Virus record (IMG/VR): IMGVR_UViG_3300020189_001839
Span: 1 to 55,180 of that record
DNA from: a virus
Strand: one strand, 5' to 3'
DNA: 55,180 nt
The notes beneath the pieces are model-generated. The model was not told the origin of the DNA and did no database searches. It worked only from the letters and a program-made list of their open reading frames with translations. The translations under genes were made by a program, and so were the position numbers. Numbering within the stretch: the stretch's first letter is position 1; every line of letters begins with the position of its first letter. This document shows, piece by piece, positions 32,973 through 41,255 of the stretch.

Positions 32973-33247
32973 ATCCATATTCTGAAGCTCGCTTAGGTAA
33001 GAACCAATTCCTAAGGGTTTTTAGACACGATGTACCCGACGATGAGCTGAAATGGCATCAAGATTGGGAGGATCGTAATGTTGAATTCCTAAATGAAAAT
33101 GACTGGAAAATCCAGATAGACAATGAACTTCCTCAAAGGTGTCATGGGACGTTTTTTATAAAGGCTAAGGTGTGGCATCGTTTGATAAAAGGAACAAATA
33201 ATTTGGAGGTAAAGATTACTAAACATCCGGAATCAGGCGATATATAA
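32966..33247 (+). CDS. Small conserved phage protein (WH..D..DR and WHRLIKG motifs)
   Basis: A 93-residue protein with GTG start overlapping the upstream stop by seven bases. It has the pattern KWHQDWEDRNVEF, WKIQIDNELP and WHRLIKGTNNLEVKI, which resembles a small cupin-like family that I recall from T4-like cyanophages and marine phages. The spaced His residues could bind metal. Its last three codons form the GATATATAA box of the next gene. Function is not established. Confidence 0.55.
   Translation: MVNPYSEARLGKNQFLRVFRHDVPDDELKWHQDWEDRNVEFLNENDWKIQIDNELPQRCHGTFFIKAKVWHRLIKGTNNLEVKITKHPESGDI
33239..33247 (+). promoter_or_regulatory. Late-promoter-like box GATATATAA embedded in a stop codon region
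   Basis: The box doubles as the last codons (GAT ATA TAA) of the upstream gene and lies 18 bases before the ATG at 33266, the same arrangement as at 41231. Confidence 0.5.
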
Positions 33248-33265
33248 AGAAACAAATTTTTGGAA

Positions 33266-33796
33266 ATGAACAATCTAAAATTATATGAAGAATTTAGCAA
33301 ATCCCTATATGAGGGGGTAACACCAGTTTACGACGAGTCTAAATTCAGAAAGAATGTGAATGTAAGACCAGAGAAGGAGCTTAAATATTCTGAAGTTATT
33401 CCACAATTGAGGGATATGTTAGCACAAAAGGATGCTGGCCAGGTTGAAAGCATTACTGTCATTGCGGAAGTTCCAACACAAGGTAAAGGAGCTCCTGATT
33501 ATGTTAAAGATATCATAGCTAAGGAAAGGGAAAGACTTGCCAGACAGTATAAATCAACCATAGGAAAGGAGATCGAAAAGGATACTGATGCTGATGAGTT
33601 TGATTTCGACCTAAATAGATTTGGTGATAAAAGAACGATATTCTTTGATTCAGAGTTTCTTGTAGACCGTGTTGAAAACATTGAAGGAAAGGATTATGTT
33701 ATTGGAATCCCAGTTTCCTTGAAGGACAAAGGCTATGAAGCTAAAATTCTCCCAATTAAGGTAGAAGAAATTTATTACGAGCCGGCAGGCGAATAA
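33266..33796 (+). CDS. Tagged protein of unknown function
   Basis: A 176-residue protein starting MNNLKLYEEFSKSLYE followed by Gly-Val, which fits an L-x-E|G prohead-protease site. The body is charged with mixed strands (SITVIAEVPTQG, KRTIFFDSEFLV, EAKILPIKVEEIYY) and a helical middle (VKDIIAKERERLARQYKS). No known domain is visible. ATG 33266 is chosen over an upstream TTG on spacing from the late box. A strong terminator follows, so it ends this transcript. A packaged protein is inferred from the tag. Confidence 0.6.
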   Translation: MNNLKLYEEFSKSLYEGVTPVYDESKFRKNVNVRPEKELKYSEVIPQLRDMLAQKDAGQVESITVIAEVPTQGKGAPDYVKDIIAKERERLARQYKSTIGKEIEKDTDADEFDFDLNRFGDKRTIFFDSEFLVDRVENIEGKDYVIGIPVSLKDKGYEAKILPIKVEEIYYEPAGE

Positions 33797-33816
33797 ACAA
33801 TTAACAGAAAAATCTT

Positions 33817-33841
33817 AAAGCGGGTACATCCCGCTTTTTTT
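33817..33841 (+). terminator. Intrinsic terminator before topoisomerase genes
   Basis: AAAGCGGG and CCCGCTTT pair around TACAT and are followed by a T-tract. Confidence 0.88.
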
Positions 33842-33891
33842 GTGAAATTATATTTTGGAAGTTCCATATAAACTCAAATCATATTCTTTTT

Positions 33892-35670
33892 ATGGCAACT
33901 AAAAGCATACAGGTACTCTCAGATTTTGAACACATTCTTAAAAGGCCAACCATATATGTTGGATCTGTTAAGCTAAGCGAAGAGCAGTTACCAATAGTTA
34001 AGCGTGATAAGATCCTTAGCTCAACATACCAGATTTCAGTAGGTATGTACAAACTTTTTGATGAGGTATTTTCAAACTCTGTTGACGAAGCGAAGAGGAT
34101 GAAGAAATCTATGGATTCTATTACTGTTGAGGTTGACTCTAAAACAAACAACATAAAGATAACAGATTCTGGGGAGGGTTTCGTAAACGGGTCCACAATT
34201 AACAAGAAAAGTGGACTTAGTAACATTGCCACAGCAGTTTCTATGCTCAGAGCAGGATCAAACTTTGACAACGATAATGTTGAAGAGACGCTTATTGGTA
34301 CAAACGGCATGGGTGTGAGCCTTGTTAATGCTATGTCTAGCTTCTTTTCTATTGAGACAACAAGCCCCAAAGAGTATTATTACCAAGAGTGGAATAAATT
34401 TAAACCTGCAAAGGCTAAAGTTCTAAAGAGGGGCAGAAAAAAACTTGGCACCTCGGTAAGTTTCACACCACTTTCTAACATCTTCGATAATTGCAAGTGG
34501 AATAAGGACATACTCCTCTCACAACTTTTGCTAAAAAAGAGAGTGCTAGAAACTGAGCCTAATACTAGGGGTATTAAAATTAAGTTCATTTGGGATGGAA
34601 AAGAAATTCCAGTGGACACTTCAATATTTAAACAAATTTCCTACAAGACCAAAATTGGAGAACTTCTTATCTGGGAAAACTCGGAAGGGTCTGGATCTTT
34701 CTCTTTTATGAACTCTGCAATTTGTACAGGGATACACCAGAAGATCGTCATGGACCAGATAAATGATACCCTGGATGATTCACTAGCACACCACTTTTAC
34801 GACTTTTGCTTAATATTAAACTTACCCCCAGCTTTGGTTAAGTTTGGGGACCAGAATAAAACCAAATTTGTTACGAGGAGAGAAGATGTCGAACAAATAA
34901 TTCTCAATGCATTCTCGGGGTCCCTTAAAAAGTTTTACACCACCCCTCTATTTAAAAAGATCAAAAAAGAGGTTGAAGCAAGAAAGCGTGATGCTAACTT
35001 AAAGAAGATAAGGAAGGAGAAGAAAAACGTGAGGGTCAAATTCTCCCACAAGTATTTCCCACCAACATCTAGAAATGCAGAAAACCTTTTTATAGTTGAG
35101 GGCCTAAGTGCCATGGGTTCAATTCTACAAAAAAGAAATCCTTCCAGAGATGGTGTCTATGCTCTTAAGGGAAAAATAAAGAATGCAAGGAGCCTTTCTG
35201 ATTTAGCCGATAATAAGGAAATCCTTGAACTTATGCAGATATTAAATCTTGACCCAGAAAAACCGGATTTAAAATGTCCTTATGATAACATAGTTATTGC
35301 TACTGATCAGGATCCAGATGGTGCTCACATCACTTCATTACTTATCAATCTTTTCTTTAAGTGGTTCCCATGGATAGTGGAAAACAAGAAACTTAGCTTT
35401 CTAGAAACACCTTTGGTTTCCGTTGGGGATAGAACTAAAACGTACTACTACTCTTTGGAGGAGTTTAAGGATAAGGGGCAGGGGAAAAGAATTTCTAATG
35501 TAAGGTATCTTAAAGGTCTTGGGTCTTTGTCTCTGGAGGATTGGGATCATGTAATGAAGAACAAGAGAATAACCAAGATAGTTAAGGATAGAAAATCTAG
35601 TGCAATGCTAGAGATGGCTTTTGGTAAATCTTCGGATGCTAGGAAAGTTTGGTTATCAACTTTATCCTGA
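33892..35670 (+). CDS. 39: Type II DNA topoisomerase large subunit (gp39/gp60-like)
   Basis: A 592-residue ATPase-Toprim subunit. GHKL ATPase motifs: EVFSNSVDEAKR (Mg-binding Asn), ITDSGEGF, and LIGTNGMGVSLVNAM. The transducer domain follows, then Toprim motifs FIVEGLSAMG and ATDQDPDGAHITSLLINLF. In T4 the equivalent is divided between genes 39 and 60; here it is one uninterrupted gene. It works with the medium subunit at 39857 to relax or decatenate phage DNA. It sits after a terminator, so it has its own promoter. The last residues are not a CTD wrap, as expected for phage enzymes. Confidence 0.92.
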   Translation: MATKSIQVLSDFEHILKRPTIYVGSVKLSEEQLPIVKRDKILSSTYQISVGMYKLFDEVFSNSVDEAKRMKKSMDSITVEVDSKTNNIKITDSGEGFVNGSTINKKSGLSNIATAVSMLRAGSNFDNDNVEETLIGTNGMGVSLVNAMSSFFSIETTSPKEYYYQEWNKFKPAKAKVLKRGRKKLGTSVSFTPLSNIFDNCKWNKDILLSQLLLKKRVLETEPNTRGIKIKFIWDGKEIPVDTSIFKQISYKTKIGELLIWENSEGSGSFSFMNSAICTGIHQKIVMDQINDTLDDSLAHHFYDFCLILNLPPALVKFGDQNKTKFVTRREDVEQIILNAFSGSLKKFYTTPLFKKIKKEVEARKRDANLKKIRKEKKNVRVKFSHKYFPPTSRNAENLFIVEGLSAMGSILQKRNPSRDGVYALKGKIKNARSLSDLADNKEILELMQILNLDPEKPDLKCPYDNIVIATDQDPDGAHITSLLINLFFKWFPWIVENKKLSFLETPLVSVGDRTKTYYYSLEEFKDKGQGKRISNVRYLKGLGSLSLEDWDHVMKNKRITKIVKDRKSSAMLEMAFGKSSDARKVWLSTLS

Positions 35671-35710
35671 TTTATTTTTTCAAAGCACAACATTGACTTA
35701 ATTTTACCAC

Positions 35711-36658
35711 ATGCCAAGAAAATTCGGATACTGTTGTATAAATCTATCACTTAGTGAGGGTGTTAGTAAGAAAGATAGGGTTACAACTAATAGGTCAATG
35801 GTAAAAAGAACATTCCTTGACAGAGGTTTAGAATATGTTTCCGAACTTGCTCTCCAAAATGTAAAAGACCTAAAGAAGATTATACAATGGAACGTAGATA
35901 ATAACATCACCATGTATAGGATGAGCTCTGATATGTTCCCCTGGTGCTCAGAATATGAAATTGTTGAACTTCCAGACTTTAAACAGATTGCATTTCACTT
36001 AAAGGAGGCAGGCCATATAGCAATTAAAAATAACCAAAGGCTAACTTTCCATCCGTCTCCATACTCTGTTCTTGCATCACTTAGGGAAGATGTGGTTCAG
36101 AATGCAAGCAAAGAATTAAGACAGCATGCTGAGATAATGGATCTCATGGGACTACCACAAACCCATTACTATCCAATAAACATCCACGTTAACACAGCAC
36201 AACCAACCAAGGAAGAAGCAGCAGCAAGATTTTGTGAGAATTTTCATTCACTTGAGGATTCTGTCAAGAAAAGACTTGTCGTTGAAGTGGATGACAAAAA
36301 ATCTCAATACACTTCGGTAGATCTGAAGAGGATGGTTTATGATGTGATTGGAGTGCCAATTACTTTTGATTATCTACATAACATATGTAATCCTCCAGAG
36401 GGATTAACTGAGGCTGAATCCCTTAAAGTGTGCTTAGACACTTGGCCTTCTGGAATAACACCACTGACACACTTTTCAGAATCCAGGGCTCTCTTTGAAG
36501 ATGCCAGTGCAAAGGATCTTGCACATTCAGATTGGATCCACGAAAAAATCGAAACATATGGATTTGACTTCGATATAGAACTTGAGGTAAAAAAGAAAGA
36601 CAAAGCCCTTTTAGATTACCACCAAAACATCGAACAAATCCTATGCCTGAACAATTAA
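35711..36658 (+). CDS. uvdE: UV damage endonuclease
   Basis: A 315-residue TIM-barrel endonuclease that nicks 5' of UV photoproducts. The N-terminal strand FGYCCINLSL and the TMYRMSSDMFPW segment are UvdE hallmarks. Further metal-binding His, Glu and Asp residues appear in LTFHPSPYS, PINIHVNTAQPT, LVVEVDDKKSQYT and TFDYLHNICNP. Length is close to bacterial UvdE. UvdE is uncommon in T4-like phages, which usually use DenV or other repair. The end overlaps the next gene by 16 bases. Confidence 0.92.
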   Translation: MPRKFGYCCINLSLSEGVSKKDRVTTNRSMVKRTFLDRGLEYVSELALQNVKDLKKIIQWNVDNNITMYRMSSDMFPWCSEYEIVELPDFKQIAFHLKEAGHIAIKNNQRLTFHPSPYSVLASLREDVVQNASKELRQHAEIMDLMGLPQTHYYPINIHVNTAQPTKEEAAARFCENFHSLEDSVKKRLVVEVDDKKSQYTSVDLKRMVYDVIGVPITFDYLHNICNPPEGLTEAESLKVCLDTWPSGITPLTHFSESRALFEDASAKDLAHSDWIHEKIETYGFDFDIELEVKKKDKALLDYHQNIEQILCLNN

Positions 36659-36897
36659 GTAAAGAAGATCTACAACGATTCCAAGAATTTGAAAAATCCA
36701 TCCTGGATCTTAAAGATTCCAATGTTAAATATAAAAGAGATGACGAGATGGAGGCGGAAATTAAAAAACAAGTCCTATTTTCACACTTTGGTAATGAAAG
36801 AGTAAGTACAGTTTTGGAAAAACTTAAAGTTGATTTTCGGGATTTGGTTGACCAAAAAATTTATATACAGATATATAAATTTTTAGACACTAAATAA
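36643..36897 (+). CDS. Small helical protein after uvdE
   Basis: An 84-residue, Lys/Glu-rich, helical protein whose ATG lies inside the last codons of uvdE. It has a long amphipathic helix (LSKEDLQRFQEFEKSILDL) and no recognisable motif. Overlap with uvdE suggests co-expression. The next gene follows four bases after its stop. Function is unknown. Confidence 0.5.
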   Translation: MPEQLSKEDLQRFQEFEKSILDLKDSNVKYKRDDEMEAEIKKQVLFSHFGNERVSTVLEKLKVDFRDLVDQKIYIQIYKFLDTK

Positions 36898-36901
36898 AAC
36901 G

Positions 36902-37249
36902 ATGGATATAGGATCTGGCAATTATCATTTTTCTGACTGGAGTTCGTCCTTTGACGAACATCCTCAATATGCCATTTTGAAATGCCACGTCGAAAGAGCA
37001 GTACAGGATCTTTTTCTCAATGCTTTAAGATTACAATCGGAAGACTTCGTCTATATTTTCGATTCTGAGGAAAGGATAGATGATTTTTGTTTTAGAATGG
37101 TTTCATATTGGGAAGCTGAAGAGAATTATGAGATCTGTGGTGAAATCGTTGGGTTAAAAAAATCCCTAAAATCTAAATGGAATAAGGTTCCTCAGATTGA
37201 TAGAGGAAAAGAAGTGGTAATCAGGGAATGGCTTAAATCCTCTTTCTAA
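36902..37249 (+). CDS. Unknown 115-residue protein before dnaJ
   Basis: A soluble, acidic, Trp/Cys-containing protein (DWSSSFDEHPQYAILKCHVE, RMVSYWEAEENYEICGEIVG). It is predicted mainly helical and has no motif that I recognise. It is ten bases upstream of dnaJ and four bases after the previous stop, so it belongs to the uvdE-dnaJ transcript. A substrate adaptor role for DnaJ would be speculation. Confidence 0.5.
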   Translation: MDIGSGNYHFSDWSSSFDEHPQYAILKCHVERAVQDLFLNALRLQSEDFVYIFDSEERIDDFCFRMVSYWEAEENYEICGEIVGLKKSLKSKWNKVPQIDRGKEVVIREWLKSSF

Positions 37250-37259
37250 AGGATGTTAA

Positions 37260-38279
37260 ATGAAGCCGGACTATTATAAAATACTGGGAGTTAATCGGAA
37301 CTCCTCAGCGGATGAGATTAAGAAAGCATATCGAAAACTAGCTTTAAAGTATCACCCGGATAAATCCGGTGGGGATCCAGAATCAGAGAAAAAATTTAAG
37401 GAGATTGCTGAAGCATACGAGACTTTAAGTAATCCAAAGAAGAAATCGGAGTACGACAATCCAAATCCATTTGGTGGCTCCTTTGGTGGTGGGTTCAATC
37501 CATTCGGTGGTGGATTTCACAACAGTAACTTTTATGAGAGTGAGGTAATCAAGAAAGGCAAGAATATCAATGCCAGGGTTGAGATTACTTTAGAGGAGGT
37601 ACTTAGTGGATCTACAAAAAATGCAAACCTGTTCAGGAATATGCAATGTTCCGAATGTAAAGGAACTGGAGCAAAGGATGGTGACCTTGATACGTGTCAT
37701 GTTTGTGCTGGTATGGGTGTTAAGAGAAGGGTAGTAAATACTAACTTCGGACAGATGGCTATGGATGAAACCTGTTATGCTTGTGAAGGTATTGGCAAAT
37801 TACCAAAATCATCCTGTAATTCCTGTGGCGGATCTGGTGTAGTTAGAAAGTCTGACCGAATAGAAATCAAAATACCCAAGGGTTCTGTTACTGGTATTAC
37901 ATTTAGAGTTCCTGAAAAGGGAGACCATGCAAAATCACCATCTGACCCGGGGGATTTAATTGTAAGTGTTTATGATAAGAAACACGATTTCTATCGAAGG
38001 GATGGATATAATCTCATCTGTGATGTTGATCTTACTTTTCCTGAGGCTTGCTTAGGTAAGGAAGTACACATCCCGAATCTTGTATCTAGTGGTGAATATA
38101 AAATAACAATTCCTGGTGGTACTCCTCCCGGAAAAATATTCAGATTGGCTGGTAAGGGGGTTCCTGAATTTAACTCAAGTTATCGTGGTGATATACTAGT
38201 TAAGATGGGAATTAAAGTGCCAAAGAACCTAACCCCAGATCAACAAGAATTTATAGAATCTTACCAAGAAAAATTTTAA
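37260..38279 (+). CDS. dnaJ: DnaJ (Hsp40) co-chaperone
   Basis: A 339-residue complete type I DnaJ. The J-domain carries HPD at residues 32-34 ([10 protein letters not shown]), then a Gly/Phe-rich region ([14 protein letters not shown]). Four zinc-finger repeats follow ([32 protein letters not shown]), and two C-terminal substrate-binding domains end in [18 protein letters not shown]. It would stimulate host DnaK to fold phage proteins or remodel complexes. Full-length DnaJ is rare in T4-like phages. Together with Hsp20 and ClpP it makes a phage proteostasis set. Confidence 0.94.
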   Translation: MKPDYYKILGVNRNSSADEIKKAYRKLALKYHPDKSGGDPESEKKFKEIAEAYETLSNPKKKSEYDNPNPFGGSFGGGFNPFGGGFHNSNFYESEVIKKGKNINARVEITLEEVLSGSTKNANLFRNMQCSECKGTGAKDGDLDTCHVCAGMGVKRRVVNTNFGQMAMDETCYACEGIGKLPKSSCNSCGGSGVVRKSDRIEIKIPKGSVTGITFRVPEKGDHAKSPSDPGDLIVSVYDKKHDFYRRDGYNLICDVDLTFPEACLGKEVHIPNLVSSGEYKITIPGGTPPGKIFRLAGKGVPEFNSSYRGDILVKMGIKVPKNLTPDQQEFIESYQEKF

Positions 38280-38280
38280 T

Positions 38281-38631
38281 ATGAAAGAGCTAATTTATCT
38301 TCTAATCGGGTGGTCAATAACTTCCATCCTTGTTAATGGAACTATATTTGACCCATTGAGAATTTACCTATTGGTAAAAGCACCAACTTTACATAAGTTG
38401 TTTTCATGTATTCAATGTAGTGGATTTTGGGTTGGTATTATACTTGGATTTCTGTCCATCTCTGGAACTATTTACAACCCTCTTTCTTTCATGATTAACT
38501 GGGCATATAGGGACTCGATATTTGTAAACGCACTTAATATTCTAGCAATAGGATTTTTAATAAGTGGAATTAGCGTTCTTTTAAATAGCTTAGTAGTGTT
38601 TTTCTTTTCCTTTGAAAGAAATTCCCGTTAG
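38281..38631 (+). CDS. Membrane protein with CxxC-type motif (DUF1360-like)
   Basis: A 116-residue integral membrane protein with about three hydrophobic segments (LIYLLIGWSITSILV, GFWVGIILGFLSI, LNILAIGFLISGIS). Between the first two, LFSCIQCSGFWVG matches the C-x-x-C-x-G-F-W signature of DUF1360-type small membrane proteins found in bacteria and phages. It starts one base after the dnaJ stop. Holins are also small membrane proteins, but the conserved cysteine motif argues against a simple holin. Its function is unknown. Confidence 0.62.
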   Translation: MKELIYLLIGWSITSILVNGTIFDPLRIYLLVKAPTLHKLFSCIQCSGFWVGIILGFLSISGTIYNPLSFMINWAYRDSIFVNALNILAIGFLISGISVLLNSLVVFFFSFERNSR

Positions 38632-38644
38632 ATGGGATAAATAG

Positions 38645-38652
38645 TATAAATA
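38645..38652 (+). promoter_or_regulatory. T4-like late promoter TATAAATA
   Basis: The box exactly matches the late consensus and lies 11 bases before the ATG of the tagged L,D-transpeptidase-like gene. Confidence 0.6.
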
Positions 38653-38663
38653 TCCTCGCTTGA

Positions 38664-39806
38664 ATGGGAAAGAATTTAAAGGGATTTGAAGAATTTATAA
38701 ACGAAAGGGAAGATTCCATTTACGAGAGCTCATCCCTTTTAGGTAGGACTGCAGGAGTAACTAGAAACAAACTGATGGATATCTTAAAAGATCCTGAATC
38801 TCATGTTTCTATAACAACCAATAAACCTGCTTCCAATACTGCACCGCCTACACAAGAGCCGGTAGATTTTGATTCTTTCATGGATCCTAAAAAAATGACG
38901 GGCCTTGATTTACTTATGGCAACTAAGGTTGGATCATCCCTTGAACAATGGTTGCTGAACTCCAGTAACCTTGGAACCCCAACTGATGCACCAGCACCAC
39001 ATAATGAACTAATAAATGTTTTAAACAAGAATCCTAATGTCCGGAGAGAAGTCGAGGAAGTTGGTGATGCAATAAGAGCGGCAGAGGATGACGTTAATGC
39101 GGTGCTTGAGCCTGATGCATCTTTATTACCTAGAAGCTCTTCATATAAATTTAGAAATAAGAACAAGATTACTTGGGATTCCCTTAAATCAGCTCTTGAG
39201 AGCCAAAATTATTGGAGAGAGATGGACAAGAGCAAATACAACTTGGTTGCTCTAAGAAACTACCTTTCGGAGAAGAAAAAATCAGGAAATCACTTCATTG
39301 ACCTTATTATATTAATGTCTCCAGAGGACGAAAAGAAGGTGTGGACATACGAGGCAACTACTGTTCCTGGGCCTATGTTTATGGTAAGGCCTTTTAGAAA
39401 CTGGTACCTTTCAACAGGTCTAAAAGATACCATTAACCCCAAAGGGCTTGCTATTGTTCAACCCGGAGTATATGACTATAAAATAGGTACTCATAGAGGT
39501 TATAGTGCCTTTGTACAGGACGGTAAAGTAAACGTTGATAGATATGTACCTGTTGCTAATCCCAAAGATGCAACTTTCAAAACATTCTCCCCTGGTAATT
39601 CACAAAGTGGTAAATTCAGCATAAACATTCACAGAGCCAGATCTAGAGGAACTTCTAAAAATGTAAATACTTGGTCTGCTGGATGTTTGGTTTTTGCCAA
39701 AGCATCGGATCTGAATAGGGTTCTTGGTAAGCTAAAATCAGCAAGACAAAGAAAAATAGATGTTGCCCTTATCCAAATGGATGATGTTGGATCAAAGCTT
39801 TCTTAA
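38664..39806 (+). CDS. Tagged protein with L,D-transpeptidase-like C-terminal domain
   Basis: A 380-residue protein. Its tag MGKNLKGFEEFINE is followed by an acidic, Pro/Ser-rich middle (about 50-170) and a C-terminal domain. That domain contains GLAIVQPGVYDYKIGTHRG, INIHRARSRG (H323) and WSAGCLVF (C341), the His...SxGC arrangement of YkuD-type L,D-transpeptidases and related peptidoglycan-modifying enzymes. It could be a virion-packaged wall-modifying enzyme acting at entry, or an endolysin accessory. A TATAAATA box is directly upstream. The catalytic assignment is by motif only. Confidence 0.65.
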   Translation: MGKNLKGFEEFINEREDSIYESSSLLGRTAGVTRNKLMDILKDPESHVSITTNKPASNTAPPTQEPVDFDSFMDPKKMTGLDLLMATKVGSSLEQWLLNSSNLGTPTDAPAPHNELINVLNKNPNVRREVEEVGDAIRAAEDDVNAVLEPDASLLPRSSSYKFRNKNKITWDSLKSALESQNYWREMDKSKYNLVALRNYLSEKKKSGNHFIDLIILMSPEDEKKVWTYEATTVPGPMFMVRPFRNWYLSTGLKDTINPKGLAIVQPGVYDYKIGTHRGYSAFVQDGKVNVDRYVPVANPKDATFKTFSPGNSQSGKFSINIHRARSRGTSKNVNTWSAGCLVFAKASDLNRVLGKLKSARQRKIDVALIQMDDVGSKLS

Positions 39807-39856
39807 TTAGAAACAAATCCTTTTAAGATTTATACAACTACCGTTAAAAGAAATAA

Positions 39857-41239
39857 TTGGTGGCTGTTAGTACATTATCGATCGCGGATCAAATAAATCA
39901 AAAGTACAGAGATTATGCTCTGTATGTTTTGCAATCAAGGGGAATTCCTAATTTCTATGATTCCTTAACCCCAGTACAGAGAATAATTATAGAGAATAGT
40001 CCAAACTCATTTAATAAAACCATTGGGCTTGTGGGTGAGGTGATTAGAACCGGACTATATCACCATGGGGATTCTTCCCTTGCTGGTGCTATTTCAAAAC
40101 TTGCTAGACCTTTTGGGTGTTCGTTTGAAATACTTGAGGGAGATGGATTTTTTGGATCCCCAGTTAATCCTAACCCGTCAGCCCCAAGATATACTGCTGT
40201 TAAAATAAACAGAAATGTCAAGGACATTGTTGAGAAACATAAGGACCTAAACGAAAAAAATGAGGAGGGTGGACACGACTGGCTCCATCTAGAAATTCCG
40301 GTTGGGTTGCTTACACATATAGTTGGTATTGCTGTTGGATATAGAAGCAATATTCTGCCAAGAAAGATGGAAGATATTGTGGAATATCTGGAAGGTAAAA
40401 ACAAACTTCTGAAACCATACTTTAAGGACTTCAGTGGAAAAATATATAAACTTGATTCAGACGATTCTTGGATACTTGAGAGTGGTTTTGAAGTCAATGA
40501 AAGAAAAAAGACCATAAGGATATTTGATCTGCCTCCTATTATGAGGTATGACTCTTTCATGAAGAAGCTTCTATTCAAGCTCGATTATTACGGGTATGAA
40601 TACTACATGCAGAACAATTCTCAGAGTAAATGTGATGTTGGTATTTCTTTAAAGAAAGTATCGCCAGCAGAATTTAAACAAGCTGTTGAGGTTATCAAGA
40701 AGCAAACAAAAATAGTAGTAAGGGAAAACGTTGTGTTTATCAAAGATGGAGCTGTTGCTCAGTTTGATTCTGTCAAATCATATTTAGATTCTTTCCGGGT
40801 CCATTTAGAGAATGTGAGGCTGAAAAGACTTATGAAGGATGAGGTTGATCTGAATATGGATCTCGATTTTTTGGAGGCTAAGCTAAAGTTCTTGATATTC
40901 ATGAGCCAAAAGAAGAGACAGAATAGTGAAATTGTCGAATTTCTCAACAAGTTTGTAAAGTGGATATCACAAAAGCTTTCCCAGATTCAAATAGTAAAGC
41001 TATCATCAGACCATATTAAAGAGACCGAGGATTTAATCAAAGGGATCAAATCCAAGATCAGAGAGACCAAAAAAGCTATCACTAAACAAAGGGCTGTGGT
41101 TAAGAAGATTACTGGAGAACTCAAGAAAACTAAACCAGCATCTCTTATACCTAAAGCCGTAGCCGCCAAGAGCATTTCTGTTGATCCAGAGATAGAGGTG
41201 TTTGATCTTGAGGAAGGCGAGGATTCTGAGGATATATAA
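39857..41239 (+). CDS. 52: Type II DNA topoisomerase medium subunit (gp52-like)
   Basis: A 460-residue DNA breakage-reunion subunit, equivalent to GyrA/ParC. The N-terminal region has the DYALYVLQSRGIPNFYDSL and LTPVQR segments. The active-site tyrosine is Y112 in SAPRYTAVKI, preceded by the EGDGFFGSP turn. A coiled-coil C-gate segment spans about residues 330-430. It starts with TTG or GTG (39857 or 39860), as no ATG is available. It pairs with the large subunit at 33892; the two genes are separated by UvdE, DnaJ and a tagged gene. Its last codons are the next gene's late box. Confidence 0.92.
   Translation: MVAVSTLSIADQINQKYRDYALYVLQSRGIPNFYDSLTPVQRIIIENSPNSFNKTIGLVGEVIRTGLYHHGDSSLAGAISKLARPFGCSFEILEGDGFFGSPVNPNPSAPRYTAVKINRNVKDIVEKHKDLNEKNEEGGHDWLHLEIPVGLLTHIVGIAVGYRSNILPRKMEDIVEYLEGKNKLLKPYFKDFSGKIYKLDSDDSWILESGFEVNERKKTIRIFDLPPIMRYDSFMKKLLFKLDYYGYEYYMQNNSQSKCDVGISLKKVSPAEFKQAVEVIKKQTKIVVRENVVFIKDGAVAQFDSVKSYLDSFRVHLENVRLKRLMKDEVDLNMDLDFLEAKLKFLIFMSQKKRQNSEIVEFLNKFVKWISQKLSQIQIVKLSSDHIKETEDLIKGIKSKIRETKKAITKQRAVVKKITGELKKTKPASLIPKAVAAKSISVDPEIEVFDLEEGEDSEDI
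41231..41239 (+). promoter_or_regulatory. Late-promoter-like box GATATATAA at the end of gp52
   Basis: The box forms the last three codons of the topoisomerase gene and lies 16 bases before the ATG at 41256. Confidence 0.5.
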
Positions 41240-41255
41240 ATGAAAAATCTTAGGT

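Noticed and set aside
33879-34370. A 163-codon minus-strand open frame across the topoisomerase large subunit ATPase region
   Set aside because: Antisense to conserved GHKL motifs; it is a composition artefact.
40060-40578. A 172-codon minus-strand open frame inside the topoisomerase medium subunit gene
   Set aside because: It is the complement of a well-defined GyrA-like domain, with Ser/Leu-rich shadow composition and no promoter.
39857-41239. A split or interrupted topoisomerase, as in T4 genes 39/60
   Set aside because: The two topoisomerase genes here are the natural large and medium subunits, each complete with its own motifs.
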